From assembly GCA_933228675.1 (NCBI GenBank), contig OW121741.1, positions 113,780,123 to 113,844,122 of the forward strand: DNA of 64,000 nt, in the 5' to 3' direction. The notes under the pieces were generated by a model, which was given only the letters and a program-made list of their open reading frames with translations, was not told where the DNA came from and made no database searches. Of this stretch, positions 10,133-21,001 are shown piece by piece. The position numbers and the translations under genes are program-made. Source of the stretch: Stomorhina lunata (taxonomy: Eukaryota; Arthropoda; Insecta; Diptera; Rhiniidae). Within the stretch, counting starts at the first letter, position 1. Every line of letters begins with the position of its first letter.

Positions 10133-11759
10133 GTTATACCCACCATCAAAAAGAATGGGAGGTATATTGAGATTGTCATTCCGTTTGTAATTTCCTTAAT
10201 ATTGGCTCAAAAACCAAAAACAATATATATTCTGAATCCTTATGAAATTCTAAGACAATTTAGCGATGTCCGTCTGTCTGTCTGTCTGTCTGTCCGTCTG
10301 TTCGCCTGTCCGTCTGTCTGTTGAAATCACGATACCGCCTAAACGAAAGCTAGCTCACTGAAACTTAATAGAAACATTATTCATCTATGAGAAAATTTTG
10401 GTATTGAAATTGGGCAAAATCGGTTAACATTTGACCATAGCTCCCGTATAACCTCGCCTATTCTAATCGCTTATTTACTAATAAATAACAAACTGTAATA
10501 GCTATGATGATAAAATTTGGTGCATAGAAGGTTTGCATAGACCCTAGGCAACATACAAGATTTCATTAAAATCGGTTCACATTTAGCTATAGCTCCCATA
10601 CAAAATATTTATGAAAACAGCCTAAATTTCATCTAAAATACACTTAAATGCCAATAAATCTAAAATTATAGCTAAATTTAGCTCACGGAAGTCTTATATC
10701 AATGTAAGCAAGTGTGCAAAATTTTGTCAAAATCGGTCACCATTTGACCTAGCTCCCATACAAAAAACTTACGGAAACACAAAAATACAAAAAGAAAAGG
10801 AGATTTATGTCCGTCTGTCCATCAGATAAAAGCGCGATAGCTCCTTAACTACAAAAGCTGAAAAAACAAAACTTTACAAATGTATTTTTGATATGTTATA
10901 AAAGTTGTGTACTGAAAATGTACGAAATCGTTTCACATCTAAATAGAGCTCCCATATAACCCCGCCCCGGGAGACACATGAATGCTGATAAATTGAATAC
11001 AATTGCTATAGCTATAACGACTAAATTTAGAATAGAGAAGTTTTATGCAACTATTGGTTAGTACATCAAATTTTATAGGAATCGGTCCATATTTAACTAT
11101 AGCTTTCATATAAAAAATACTCCCGGAAACTAAAAAAATATAGCAAAGGCTCGTTAAAAGCTATTAGATTAGAAACTATGACAGCTATGGCCACTTAATT
11201 TTGCAAAAATAAGCTTTATATAAATACCAGCCAGTGTGTAAAATTTTGTTACAATCGGTCCACATTTGGCTATAATTCTTATGTATATTACATCCCCTTT
11301 TTATATTTACAATCAAAAAGATTCAGAGATACAAGCAGCATATAAAGGATGCACCAATGTCCAGACTTTATATACGGTAGATACATTAGGAAAAATGTAT
11401 GGACCTGTCGTATTACTACCAACATGTTTATCCATATTAAATATTAAACTCAACGAAAAGTATTTAACAACTTATTAATTTAAAACCATACCCGGTTATG
11501 ATAACGAATTTCTTTAAAGTAAATACTAGAGAAACCACTAACATTCTTTTAAATGTCGAACTATAAAGCTACTGCAACCGAAGTTATTCCGAATATTTTA
11601 CCACCAATACCAACTAGCGTAACAACTTTTTTCCAATTTGGTCCACGTTTTGAATTTACTGCACCCCCGTAGGTATATGAGATATGTTTCTAAATTTAAC
11701 ACAACTTGATGGTGGGTATATAAGATTCGGCACAGCCGAATATTACACTCTTACTTGTT
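10133..11759 (+). mobile_element. DINE-A unit, full length
   Basis: It runs from TATACCCACCATCAAAAAG to TTGATGGTGGGTATATAAG, the hairpin ATTCGGCACAGCCGAAT and CTCTTACTTGTTT. A GTCT/GTCC run lies at about 10267-10322. It is collinear with the 5293-7120 copy, with a few internal deletions. No transposition protein is encoded. Confidence 0.87.
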
Positions 11760-12308
11760 TTCAATTAATTTTCATCTGAAAACGGTATAAGGTACAAATA
11801 CATACATAACTTGTTCAAATTTAGACCGGGGTCGTCTTGCAGTTGTTTGTTCTGCCCTCGTATTACTGTATACACCTTGATCTAATTCTAAGCCTACGAA
11901 AATAAATAACCAAAATCATTATGTAAATCGATGAACTGTTGTTATATGAGTAAATAGAGTAGACCTCGTCAATGCTATTAACAATTTCGAATTAAAATCC
12001 CTTAATTATATGTTGTCATAGTGTTTCACCAGAGCTTCTATCAACTGCTATCAAACAATGCTGACTTGTTGGTATTATTTTACTATTTGTTTATAATTTT
12101 TAATAAATTTATAACTTTAGTATTTGGTTTTGTCTGTTTTTGTTGTTCTATTATATTTGGTTTGGTGTAGATTTTTGTTTTTTTACACAAATAAATATAC
12201 ATCTATGTATAAACTGTACAATGGGTATATCGATCATTTACATTAATAGTATAACTCCAAAGTTTAAGGATTTGAGGTTAATAAGATCAAACAAATATGC
12301 TTGTTTAA
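11760..12308. other. no gene seen
   Basis: AT-rich flank. The plus frame 12140-12358 is hydrophobic at its start but is interrupted by the TTAA-flanked element that follows, and it has no recognised domain. Confidence 0.4.
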
Positions 12309-12312
12309 TTAA

Positions 12313-12954
12313 CCCTCCGTCAAGCGCATGTATCTGGCCAGAACATTTAAGAATTTAACAGTGATTTAAATAAATTTATAATGCAGCTAGCTATTTGAGT
12401 CTCCAGGTACCCTCTTTAAATATTGTTAGCTTTCGTTTTATGAAAAAAAATGATTATAAAAAAAACAACAAAAACAATTTGTGTGAGTTTTTTCATTAGC
12501 ACTTCACATACGTAGCGCATGTATCTGGCCAGATACACTTGTAGTTTGTATGAAGAACTATGTATTTTATTTGAATTTTTTAATGTTTTTTGCGTTTGTT
12601 TAATCAAAACAACTAAAACTGCACTATATTTAGACTCTTATAGCTTAGTATAAATTATATACCAAATGATAACAATGCCTAACATATCGAAAATTATTTG
12701 GTTATCAAATCAAATGAAGTGTTTGATAGTGACAATTATGTTGCCGAATTTCCTTCCCTTAGTAATGATGATACTTTATGGTATAAAAATCAGCCAAATA
12801 TTGGAACTCGTATACGTCAATACATTTCATGCATAAAACATTTGTTATAAACAATTTCTGAAACGAATCGCCATGGAAAATCTGTAGTCCAGAACTGGAA
12901 TGTAGCTAATCTTATTGGAATTGGATGCACTCATCGGGATTTTTTGGCGGAGGG
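12313..12954. mobile_element. piggyBac-like non-autonomous element 1 (TTAA flanks)
   Basis: Flanked by TTAA at 12309-12312 and 12955-12958. Termini are CCCTCCGTCAAG on the left and, reverse-complemented, CCCTCCGCCAAA on the right, a short TIR starting CCC as in piggyBac elements. An 18-bp perfect palindrome, TGTATCTGGCCAGATACA, lies at 12520-12537, and a half copy (GCGCATGTATCTGGCCAGA) lies close to the left end near 12324. Length is 642 bp. A stretch near the right end (around 12800-12930) may be a scrap of coding sequence, but I cannot assign it. Confidence 0.72.
12520..12537. repeat. 18-bp perfect palindrome
   Basis: TGTATCTGGCCAGATACA reads the same on both strands. A second copy of the GCGCATGTATCTGGCCAGA stretch sits at 12324-12342, 15 bp inside the element end, so it may be a transposase-binding subterminal repeat. 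Confidence 0.8.
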
Positions 12955-12958
12955 TTAA

Positions 12959-13804
12959 GTAAAACTTGGTTTTGAGAAAGAAGTCAAAAATCTTTTGTCG
13001 TGAGTGGTGGTTTTTGATTATTAAGTACCACTTAAATTAATTTAAGACTCTTCTTAATTTTTGCCAAAATTACTATTAGTCCTAGGTTAATTAAAAATTT
13101 CCAAACATTTATATTAAAACATATAGAATTTTTTAAAATTTTAAAGAATTTTTTGCTAAGTTTTATCAGTTTTCAAGTTATGACATTATTTATATACAAG
13201 AGCTCTACATAGCTCGGTATATTTATATGTATTTATTTATAACCATATTTCTCTCTTGTTATTTGGGGTTTTTTGTGCAACAAACAGAATTGGCTTGTAA
13301 TATACCATTTCTGGTGCACACATCATAGGGTGCGTTTTTTTCATGTTTGAGGTTATAGCTGAAAAAAGGATAAAATAATTAAAATGTTGGCAATTTTTCA
13401 GTAATTGGTTTAAATGTTATGCTTATGCAATCACATGCAATTTACAATTATATTTCAGAAATTTTCATAAACAAATTGTTTTAATTATTTTTATTTTGAA
13501 TGAATTGTATTTAGTTTAATACAAAACTCAAGGCGTAAATAGTCAATGTGTATTGACATGATAATAATTACTAGTAATATTTAAAGAAGAATTTTGCAAT
13601 TAGTATAAATAAGACTATGGAGTGTGAGAAAGTTAGTGTATGAAAAGTTATTCATTCTATTGTGATGGAACTACGAAAAATGATTGTGGGATGAAGAATA
13701 GAGTGATCAAATTTCTTCTTTCTATCCCTTATAGAGCCGGACTAAAGATTGCGACACAATATTCTCACTATCCTATTCAGGGACAGAAATGTGATCATAA
13801 TCTA
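12959..13804. other. no gene seen
   Basis: AT-rich DNA with no recognised element and no open frame that looks coding. Confidence 0.45.
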
Positions 13805-14150
13805 TCGTAATAAATATTCATGTTCTACCCATTTTCGTATTACGAAGTTGAATTATTTGGAAAGTTTATTCAAATCTGAAACGCCCATCGTTCCCTGCCC
13901 ATATAACCCGAAAATATTTGTTAGCCCCAAGTGTTTGTTTCTTAACCGATCGTAACGAAACTTGGCACAAATTATCAGTGTTACAAAGTTGAAACATAAG
14001 GAAATTTGCCACGCCCACCGCACACATGAGCCGAAAATATTTCTTTACCAAAAGTTAAAGAACTTACCACAAATTTTTAGTGTTTTTAAACTGAAATATA
14101 TACAAGGTTGCAGGAAAATTTCCCATGACCATCTCCCCCTAAACATCAAA
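13805..14150 (+). repeat. about 110-130 bp tandem repeat, 2.5-3 copies
   Basis: The phrase ACGCCCATCG (13881) recurs as ACGCCCACCG at 14011, 130 bp later, and in decayed form near 14125. Between them AACTTGGCACAAATTATCAG recurs as AACTTACCACAAATTTTTAG, and CCGAAAATATTT occurs in both. Open frames here (13749-14168) follow the repeat and are not genes. Confidence 0.65.
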
Positions 14151-14670
14151 AATAACTATCAAAATTAATAACACATACTATTTTATTCACTCATCATATT
14201 TTTTAACGACATCATCAACTTTATGGGGTTAATGTATTATGCTGGTAACATAAGAATCTGACGATACATGAAGTCGATGGAAAATATCTGTGTTTGCTGT
14301 CACACTTCTGCATTTTCTGGTGAACATTAGCCTATACCATTTATAGTCTTTATTACCAGTTTCTTATGGTGAAGAGCAATTACTATTCAGGCTAGCTGAT
14401 TATTGCAGTCCGATTTGTAAGTTTTGCTTTTTTATACCCTTCACCACCATAGGTCCACATATGACCGTAGCTCCCATCCAAACTCTTCTGTCAAAACTCA
14501 CCAAATGAGACAAAAATTTCTAAAACGCTCGTAAATCTAAAGATAATGGGAATCTTAAGTAAATTTTTTACTTTTTTGTAAAAACTGTAATCAATTTGCT
14601 AAATTTCAAGAAAATCGGTCCACATTTAAGCCTAGCCCCCATATAAGTAAAAATGACGGAAACAGTTTAA

Positions 14671-14883
14671 CCCCTTGACGTATCAATTAGCGCAACTAAG
14701 TTCGCTTCCAACTGTTCGCATACAACTTGCACGAAACAAACCAGCTTATGAACAGTCGCAAAACGAGTCAGACTCGTGATAATCATGTTAGGCATAGAAA
14801 TTGTACCACGAGTCAGACTCGTGATATTCATTTAGGCACAGAATTTGTACCACGAGTCAGACTCGTGGAAATACGTCAAGGGG
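14671..14883. mobile_element. piggyBac-like MITE 2 with triplicated palindrome
   Basis: Perfect 13-bp TIRs, CCCCTTGACGTAT and its complement, are flanked by TTAA at 14667-14670 and 14884-14887. The host DINE-B reads GGAAACAGTTTAA before and AATATA after, which supports the insertion. Inside are three copies, about 44-46 bp apart, of the palindrome ACGAGTCAGACTCGT (14763-14777, 14807-14823, 14851-14867). The open frame 14727-14957 is a by-product. Length is 213 bp. Confidence 0.85.
14763..14867. repeat. three CACGAGTCAGACTCGTG palindromes in tandem
   Basis: The second and third copies are the full 17-bp perfect dyad, and the first lacks its outermost left bases. The intervening TTAGGCA.AGAA.TTGTAC is also repeated, so this is a tandem repeat with a period of about 45 bp within the MITE. 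Confidence 0.9.
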
Positions 14884-14894
14884 TTAAATATAGA

Positions 14895-15391
14895 GACCTT
14901 AGATTAAGCGACAGGAAAAATATTGATCATAAACGACAAAAACGGGGAATGTTTTGAAGCATAACGTTTTTGTTCTTTGTTAGTTTGCTACTTTCGACAA
15001 ACTAATTAAACTTTTTCCAAATTGTTTAGAAGTAATGGTGCAAAGTATTGTATGTGAAGTTTTTTAGTTTTACTTCAATAACTTTTGTGGCGGGTTGTGG
15101 CGCCATATGCAGAAATCGGTCTATGGCTAGTTGGAGTTTTAGACCAATTTTTCAAAACATGTCTATTTTTAGCATAGTGGCCTCCACAGTTGGCCAAAAT
15201 TGAGCACCATTGTATATAAAACCTATTGGTCCGTATAACTGTCGCAAATATAAACCTATTGAAAAGAGTTTTACACGTTCGAAAACTACTTAAGAATACA
15301 AGAAAAATATGCTTACAGAACTATGCTATTTCTAACAGTTTAAGAGATATTTAACGTAATATCGTTTCGATTATTTAAATCTAATGGCTCG
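14895..15391. mobile_element. unclassified TIR element (family C) within DINE-B
   Basis: Inserted between the DINE-B words CAGTTTAAATATA and GATATATAAG. The ends are imperfect inverted repeats: GAGACCTTAGATTAA on the left and, reverse-complemented, GAGCCATTAGATTTA on the right. No coding frame. Its right half (TTCGAAAACT, AGTTTAAGAGATATTTAACG) resembles the segment 19810-20000, so it is a dispersed family. Confidence 0.5.
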
Positions 15392-15750
15392 ATATATAAG
15401 TCTTAACAAATGTTTATATATTGAGAAAATTTAGAGAACATTTGTCTGTATACACGAAAAAGAACACCTTTGGTCTTAGGGGTGAAGGGTATCGTATGGT
15501 CGGGCTTCACCGACTATAGCACTTTCTTACTTGTTTTATCTAATTCATCACTTCTTTTAAATATGCATTAAATAATGTTTAACAAATTGTTATTATTATT
15601 TGTTAAATGAAAATAATAATAGAGCCTAAAAGTATGCAATACTTTGTATATATGATGTTTCTTTGAAATATTAAATGAAATTTCATGTGATTTTTTTTTA
15701 TAAAATTTATAATATTTTTATATCTTGTGAACTGTTATCGTTTTTCAATA

Positions 15751-16993
15751 TATGAGTCGTTCAGTGGAGAAAGGGAATGAGTCCAAAAATTTGAAACGGA
15801 GAAAAACAACGAAACAGTTGACGTTGACTTTAAAGCTAGTTGTTACAACAAAACTCAAAACTAAAATTGCAAAATTAATTATTAGGGCTTCTTTTATAAT
15901 TTACAAATATATAACGTTAATATGTAAGTCTATGTGTTCACAAAGCCTGTTAATATGATACAAATATATTTTTATTGATAAGAGTTTCAGTGGAAAAAGG
16001 GAATGAGTTCACCAATTTCTTTATTTCTAAAATCGATTGTGTAAAAATGCAAATTAATTATGTTTTGACTTTCTGCACTCTTATGTTTTGACGATCTGTA
16101 CTCACTGCACTTGCAAAATTAGAAACTCTTTTAACCACAGCAATATCATAAGAATAATATGCCATAAAGCATAATGTTGGATTACTGTTACACTTCTGAT
16201 TACTGCTCTCACGGAGCAATCAACTTATAAAAAACAAATTAACCCTTTCATGTCCGAATTTTTTCAGCTATAGCTACAGCTATTTGGTTAATACCTAAGT
16301 GTTGACCATTATCTTTATAAAAAATAATATCGGATTCAGAGCCCTAAGTATCTATGTTAAGGAGTTATAACTTCTTGTTTGTAGAACAAACCAAAAACAA
16401 AATTAAAACTTTTTCTTCTTAGTATTATTATCTTGGCTATATTTTATAATATAATGCCCGTTTTATTAAAAACAATGGCTCTAAGCTAAAAAATTCCTAA
16501 GGTTCCCAACTTTAAACAGCTATTAATTAAACATCCATGAACAAAAGTGCATGAATCTTTCCGCAAAACACTCATCTGGAATTTAGTTTGTGTATAAAAA
16601 AGGAATTTTAGCAAGAAAATAAGAATAACGGGAATTATGAGGAAATATGTGTAATGGCAACAACGGGCACGAAAGGGTTAAAAGACACAAAAAAATTGGC
16701 AAATAGCGAAAGCATAAAGGAAGGCAAGAAATAGAAATAAATAAGAGTGATTAAAAGCAAAGTTAACAAATTATTAATGCAATATAAATGCAAGTGTGGA
16801 CTCATTCCCTTTTTCAATTGAAAATAAAAATTTTGTGTTCCGTGCAAAAAAATATTTTGTCTTTAAAAGGGGTTTTCAGTTAAAATTTGAAAACAATATT
16901 TTTGTCATACATTGTTAGTCCTAAAAGGAAGTGTATCCACTCTTAATTTTAAAAATGCCAAAAATGGACTCATTCCCTTTATCAACTGAACGA

Positions 16994-16999
<6 letters not shown>
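15751..16999. mobile_element. Tc1-like element with doubled (IR/DR) termini
   Basis: The outer ends are TATGAGTCGTTCAGTGGA and its near complement, flanked by TA (15749-15750 and 17000-17001). The motif AAAGGGAATGAGTCCA or a near copy occurs four times: at 15770 and 15997 in direct orientation, and at about 16797 and 16965 inverted. Each end therefore carries an outer and an inner copy, 226 bp and 168 bp apart. Paired direct repeats inside each inverted end are typical of IR/DR Tc1-like transposons. No transposase remains. A TTAA-flanked element (16243-16677) sits inside. Confidence 0.75.
16243..16677. mobile_element. piggyBac-like MITE 3 (TTAA flanks)
   Basis: Flanked by TTAA at 16239-16242 and 16678-16681. 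The left end is CCCTTTCATGTCCG and the right end, reverse-complemented, CCCTTTCGTGCCCG (12 of 14 match). Length is 435 bp, with no transposase. It is inserted within the IR/DR element and so is younger than it. Confidence 0.78.

Positions 17000-17026
<27 letters not shown>
16997..17026. repeat. (TA)n microsatellite at element edge
   Basis: A TA dinucleotide run begins at the right target site of the IR/DR element, which may have been a preferred TA-rich target. Confidence 0.92.
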
Positions 17027-17031
<5 letters not shown>

Positions 17032-18565
17032 TATTTATACGAAAGTACTATATTTTCAAAATATACTTACAGTAAACATATATCACAACAAAAATTATGG
17101 AGCCGAACCATTGAAATTCGTGAAAATCTAAGGCAGTTTGTGCAGAATTTTATTTAGGTGAATTTGCCACTTTGCTTAGGTAAAAAAAAGAAAAAATATA
17201 GTGATGCATTTCCCTTAACTTAATAGTTCTCTACAAAACCGCATCGTTACATTTATGATATTTTACACTAGAAAAATGTATTTTTTGCCAGCAAAATCCC
17301 AGTGTGCGGCCTAGCCGTTTCTGCTAAATAAAAAATTATCTTAATTTTATAGCTCATAAAGACTTTAGCTAATTTCATTTAAATATTGAATAAACCACTA
17401 CAAAATAAATGTTCATTCCTTATCTATGGTTTACTCCTAAAGAATATATTATCGCTTAGCGTATCATACATAAGCTGCAATTTATCAAATCCTACATGTA
17501 TAACCATACAAATAATTCACTTGAAAATCTCTTTTGCTTCCACGCTCTGTCTTCTCTTATTTTTTTATTGATGGTGTATGTGGTCTTCATATAAACATTA
17601 TTCTTTGGGTCTCATGTTTGCATGTGCATAGATGATGTAGTATGAGTACCCGAAAGTTACAAAGTTATTAAAATGGTGGTGGTAATGGTAATATCTAGTT
17701 GTCTTCGAAGATGGGAACAAAAGCAATTATAGTCTAATACTAGATCTAGCTCATCTAGGTAAATATAAAATTTCATAATATTTTAAGACTTCCGTAGAAG
17801 GTTTTTTAATTTGAATCTGCTGGGTTTTTACATATACATAGCTGTCTCCTGTCATTTTTATTACTTTGGTAAATACTTATAAAGTATACGCAGTGCATGC
17901 TTGCATAAATAAAGCATTATTTAGTGCCTCAGCACCTAATAAGCTTCAAAACTGTTACTTAAAAACCTTAAGATATATAAAATATGGTATTAGCGAAAGA
18001 CCAGAGACGTTAGTAAAAACTGAATTTTATTTTATAACTCAAAATATTATATATGCAAAATTTTTTTTTATATGGATAATCATAAGTATGTATACAAGTT
18101 AACCAGTAAAATTTTAAAATCCAAACACATTCAGTCCTCTTCAACATTATTACTTTCCAAAACTCTTTTCAACCTGCACTTTCCTACAAAAAACTACTTC
18201 AACATAAGTTTTAGTTTTTTTCGAAAAATCAGCCCTTTAAGTGTGTATATTTGTTTGAAGGCTAGTCTCTATTAGTTTTGTTTTTTCTATTTTCCTTTCA
18301 GTTTCTTTATGTTTAAATTTAATATAAGCCGGGATTTTTTTTATACGTAATTACCAACTACCGCACATTTGTGCTTCACGTTAACGTTAAAGCATTTTTG
18401 CTATTGGAAAGTTTTTTTGTTTGGAATTTGTATAATGTTTGTTAGCTATATTTTTGTTATTTTTCTTTAACAGCTTACTTAAGCATAACAATTTCTATTC
18501 TTTATAGTTAGTATTGCTTTATTATAAATTTTTCTCTCAAAATATACAAGTAAGTACTTCTTTTT
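17027..18565. other. no gene seen
   Basis: About 1.5 kb of AT-rich DNA. Frames at 17386-17571, 17866-18102 and 18072-18275 lack domains and are typical chance frames. Nothing else is recognised. Confidence 0.45.
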
Positions 18566-18620
18566 AAACCCTTCACTGTAGGTGATAGAGGTGTTATTAG
18601 TTTGGTGTTGCATTCAATAT
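18566..18620 (+). repeat. decayed DINE-B 5' end
   Basis: AAACCCTTCACTGTAGGTG followed by GGTGTTATTAGTTTGGTG matches the first 45 bp of DINE-B (TATACCCTTCACCACCATAG, GGGTATTATAAGTTTGTG) with several changes. It then diverges. Confidence 0.5.
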
Positions 18621-19809
18621 TATGCTGCATTTGTATTATGTTTTTTGAAGACTTTGTCAATTTGTAAGCAACAAGAATTTTGAGATTTTAGCAAAAAAAT
18701 TTGATAACGAAAAAATAACATTTTCTTACATTTAAAAACGACCTAGCATGTGTTGTAGGTCTTTTTAAGTATATGACAACTCGTGGGAAAAGAAATACGT
18801 CCAAATTTAAAAATTACGCGACACAGCCTGTTTTTACCCGATTTTACTTGTTTTTAACAGCAAATAAAATAAAACAGATTACGCTTTTTGAATTGAAAAA
18901 ATGGTACACTTTTTATTTTTGGTAGCTTTTTATTGCTTATTCTTATATAAAAGCTCTTAAAAGTTTGTATCAATATAACAAGAAAATTTAGTCTCCAATA
19001 AAAGGCGGTATATATTTTTTAAGTCAGACGAGAAATCTGAAAGTTATTAAGCTTTTTATAAACCGACTAGGCCATGTACTACCCACTAACACAGTGCACG
19101 GTGGTAAAATACGGCTAAAAATCTATAACTTGTTTATTTCTTCATATTTTTGACTGAAACATACTGAGCTAACAAATTATGGTCCTTTCTTTATATTGTA
19201 TAAATTATATGGTAAAATTAAAAGTGGTTGGCCAAATAAAAGGAGATATATAAGATACATTAATAAAATGTGTTTAATAATTTTGAAAAATATTTAATAA
19301 TTTTAATTTATGAACATGCCTTTTGTCTACCTTATTATATATAATTTATAAAATTTGGATGAGTAGTTTGAGAGATATATTTAAATTTCTGAAAAATGCA
19401 TTAGTCAAGATTTATTATTATATAAAAAAAAAAACATAATAAAAAGCTCAATATTTCAAAAAAATGTTAAAAATTCATGAGAAAATGTTCAAGACTGTGA
19501 TTTTCATGTTCTTTCTGCATTTTTGATTTGTTCATTGTTATGTGGCCACCACCTGTGTAAAAGTATTGCTTACAGAATTTGCTTAAAAACAAAGTATTGT
19601 TCCATTTTTTTTTTCAATCTTATTATAAAAATTTAACTCAAGAACGTGTTGGCTAACAAAGAGGGCTCAAAAATTCAACGCCACGGCCAAATTTTCATTA
19701 CACTCATTTGAACTCATTATATAATTTGTTATACTAAATTGGTTTTTGTGGTGGTAACTAAAGTAAATTTTAATCTAATCATTTTAAAAAATACTTTTAG
19801 AACAACTCT
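18621..19809. other. no gene seen
   Basis: AT-rich, with long A and T runs. No element or coding frame recognised. Confidence 0.45.
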
Positions 19810-20000
19810 TAAGAACGCATCCGTCTGTAGCACAGTAGGCTCTACAGTAGTACAATGTTGCCCACCCAATTTAGTCTGATCCAAAAGATTTTTACATTTT
19901 CGAAAACTTTTTATAAAAAATTAAGAAAAAAAAACATGTTCACTCTTAAACTATAAGAGATAATGTAGTATCTCTTATAGTTTAAGAGATGTTTAACTCC
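19810..20000 (+). repeat. family C fragment
   Basis: Shares with 15170-15360 the words TCGAAAACT and AGTTTAAGAGATNTTTAAC (N is A or G) and a CTCTACAGT/CTCCACAGT block, in the same order. It includes the perfect hairpin at 19943-19988. Confidence 0.45.
19943..19988. repeat. perfect 20-bp hairpin
   Basis: The arm CTCTTAAACTATAAGAGATA (19943-19962) is followed by a 6-base loop, ATGTAG, and its exact complement (19969-19988). The related copy near 15340 lacks the duplication, so it probably arose in place. Confidence 0.9.
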
Positions 20001-20005
20001 AGACG

Positions 20006-21001
20006 TTATTTTTTGCGTTTTTGGTTGACTTCCGGCCTTTTTGGCTTATAAATCATTTGCATTTGTGAACTGCTATGATATAACAAGTTAGTAACCTGCC
20101 TAGCATACCAGATACGTTTGATGCCATTATATATGAAACTCGACTTCTTGTGCATGGCTACCATTGGCATGCTTGCGGAAGTCCAAACGCTGAACCCATA
20201 TTTTAGATGGTTTTCAAGCTTAAGATGGCACGACTGAGGCAGCCAATCGACTGCACCATTTCTTGAGACAACACTTTCTCCAAACTTGGTTTTCAATAAA
20301 TTTATTATGATATTCGTTGTGTGGCTTATGGCGCCGTCCTGTTGGAATGATATATCCTCGAAGTCAATATCAAATCAACGGTTTTGGATATCAATGAAAT
20401 TATTTATTTCTGTAAAAGCACGTTTGATCCCATTATGTTTGAAACTCGACTTCTTTTGCATGGCCACCACTGACACGTTTGCAGAAATCCAGACGCTGAA
20501 CCCAATTTTTAACGGTTTTCAAGCATAAATTGGCCGATACTGCTGCAATTTCACGTTCATCAATCGTCACTGGCTTGTTGGCATAGACCATAGACTTGAC
20601 GTAGCCCCACAGAAAATAGTCTAACGGAGTCAAATCGCACGACCGAGGCGGCCAATCGACTGGACCATTTCGTAAGATAATACGTTCTCCAAACTTGGTT
20701 TTTTTGTGACATTCGCTGTGTGGCGCCGTTCTGTTGAAGCCACATGGCCTCCAAGTCCATATCATCCAATTGGGGCCAAAATATTCAGTTATCATTGTAT
20801 GTTACCGATCGACCATCTCGAAATAAGTATGTCCCAATAAACTACACCAAACCGTAATTTTTTCGGGATACAATGATGACGATGATAGACGACAAAATAT
20901 GATCCCTGTTGATGTACTTTTGTAGCGTCCCTATTGAAAAACCCGATATTTGTTTTCATTTCAGAATATCCTGTCCAGGATTTCTTATAGAGGAAAGCCA
21001 A
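20006..21001 (-). pseudogene. second mariner-like transposase relic, 3' part tandemly duplicated
   Basis: Reading from 21001 down, the frames hold decayed core sequence, then at 20795-20433 a C-terminal block with NGPVDWPPRSCDLTPLDYFL, followed by WGYVKS and a GGHAKEVEF end. In the overlapping frame 20769-20560 the second catalytic site reads LQQNGAT: the expected Asp is Asn, and a frameshift follows. A second, shorter copy of the same C-terminal part lies at about 20350-20112. It reads FQQDGAISHT (Asp kept), then KFGESVVSRNGAVDWLPQSC, then an internal deletion of roughly 85 bp. The family is that of the element at 613-1856, but the copies are diverged. No TIRs found. Dead. Confidence 0.8.

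Larger units (their letters stand above)
14431..15537 (+). mobile_element. DINE-B unit carrying two insertions
   Basis: The 5' end TATACCCTTCACCACCATAG is followed directly by a middle block (CATATGACCGTAGCTCCCAT), so the GTCC segment has been deleted. The 3' end has GGTGAAGGGTATCGTATGGT, the imperfect hairpin GTCGGGCTTCACCGAC and CTTTCTTACTTGTTTT. A 213-bp TTAA-flanked element (14671-14883) and a roughly 500-bp unit (about 14895-15391) interrupt it. The host copy is therefore older than both. Confidence 0.82.

Noticed and set aside
10267..10322. GTCT/GTCC runs as CRISPR or regulatory arrays
   Set aside because: The runs are simple tetranucleotide tracts at a fixed place within DINE units. 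There are no spacers, and the host is eukaryotic.
14727..14957. 76-residue frame with repeated TSQTRD residues
   Set aside because: The repeats come from the triplicated palindrome of the 213-bp MITE, and the frame crosses the insertion border.
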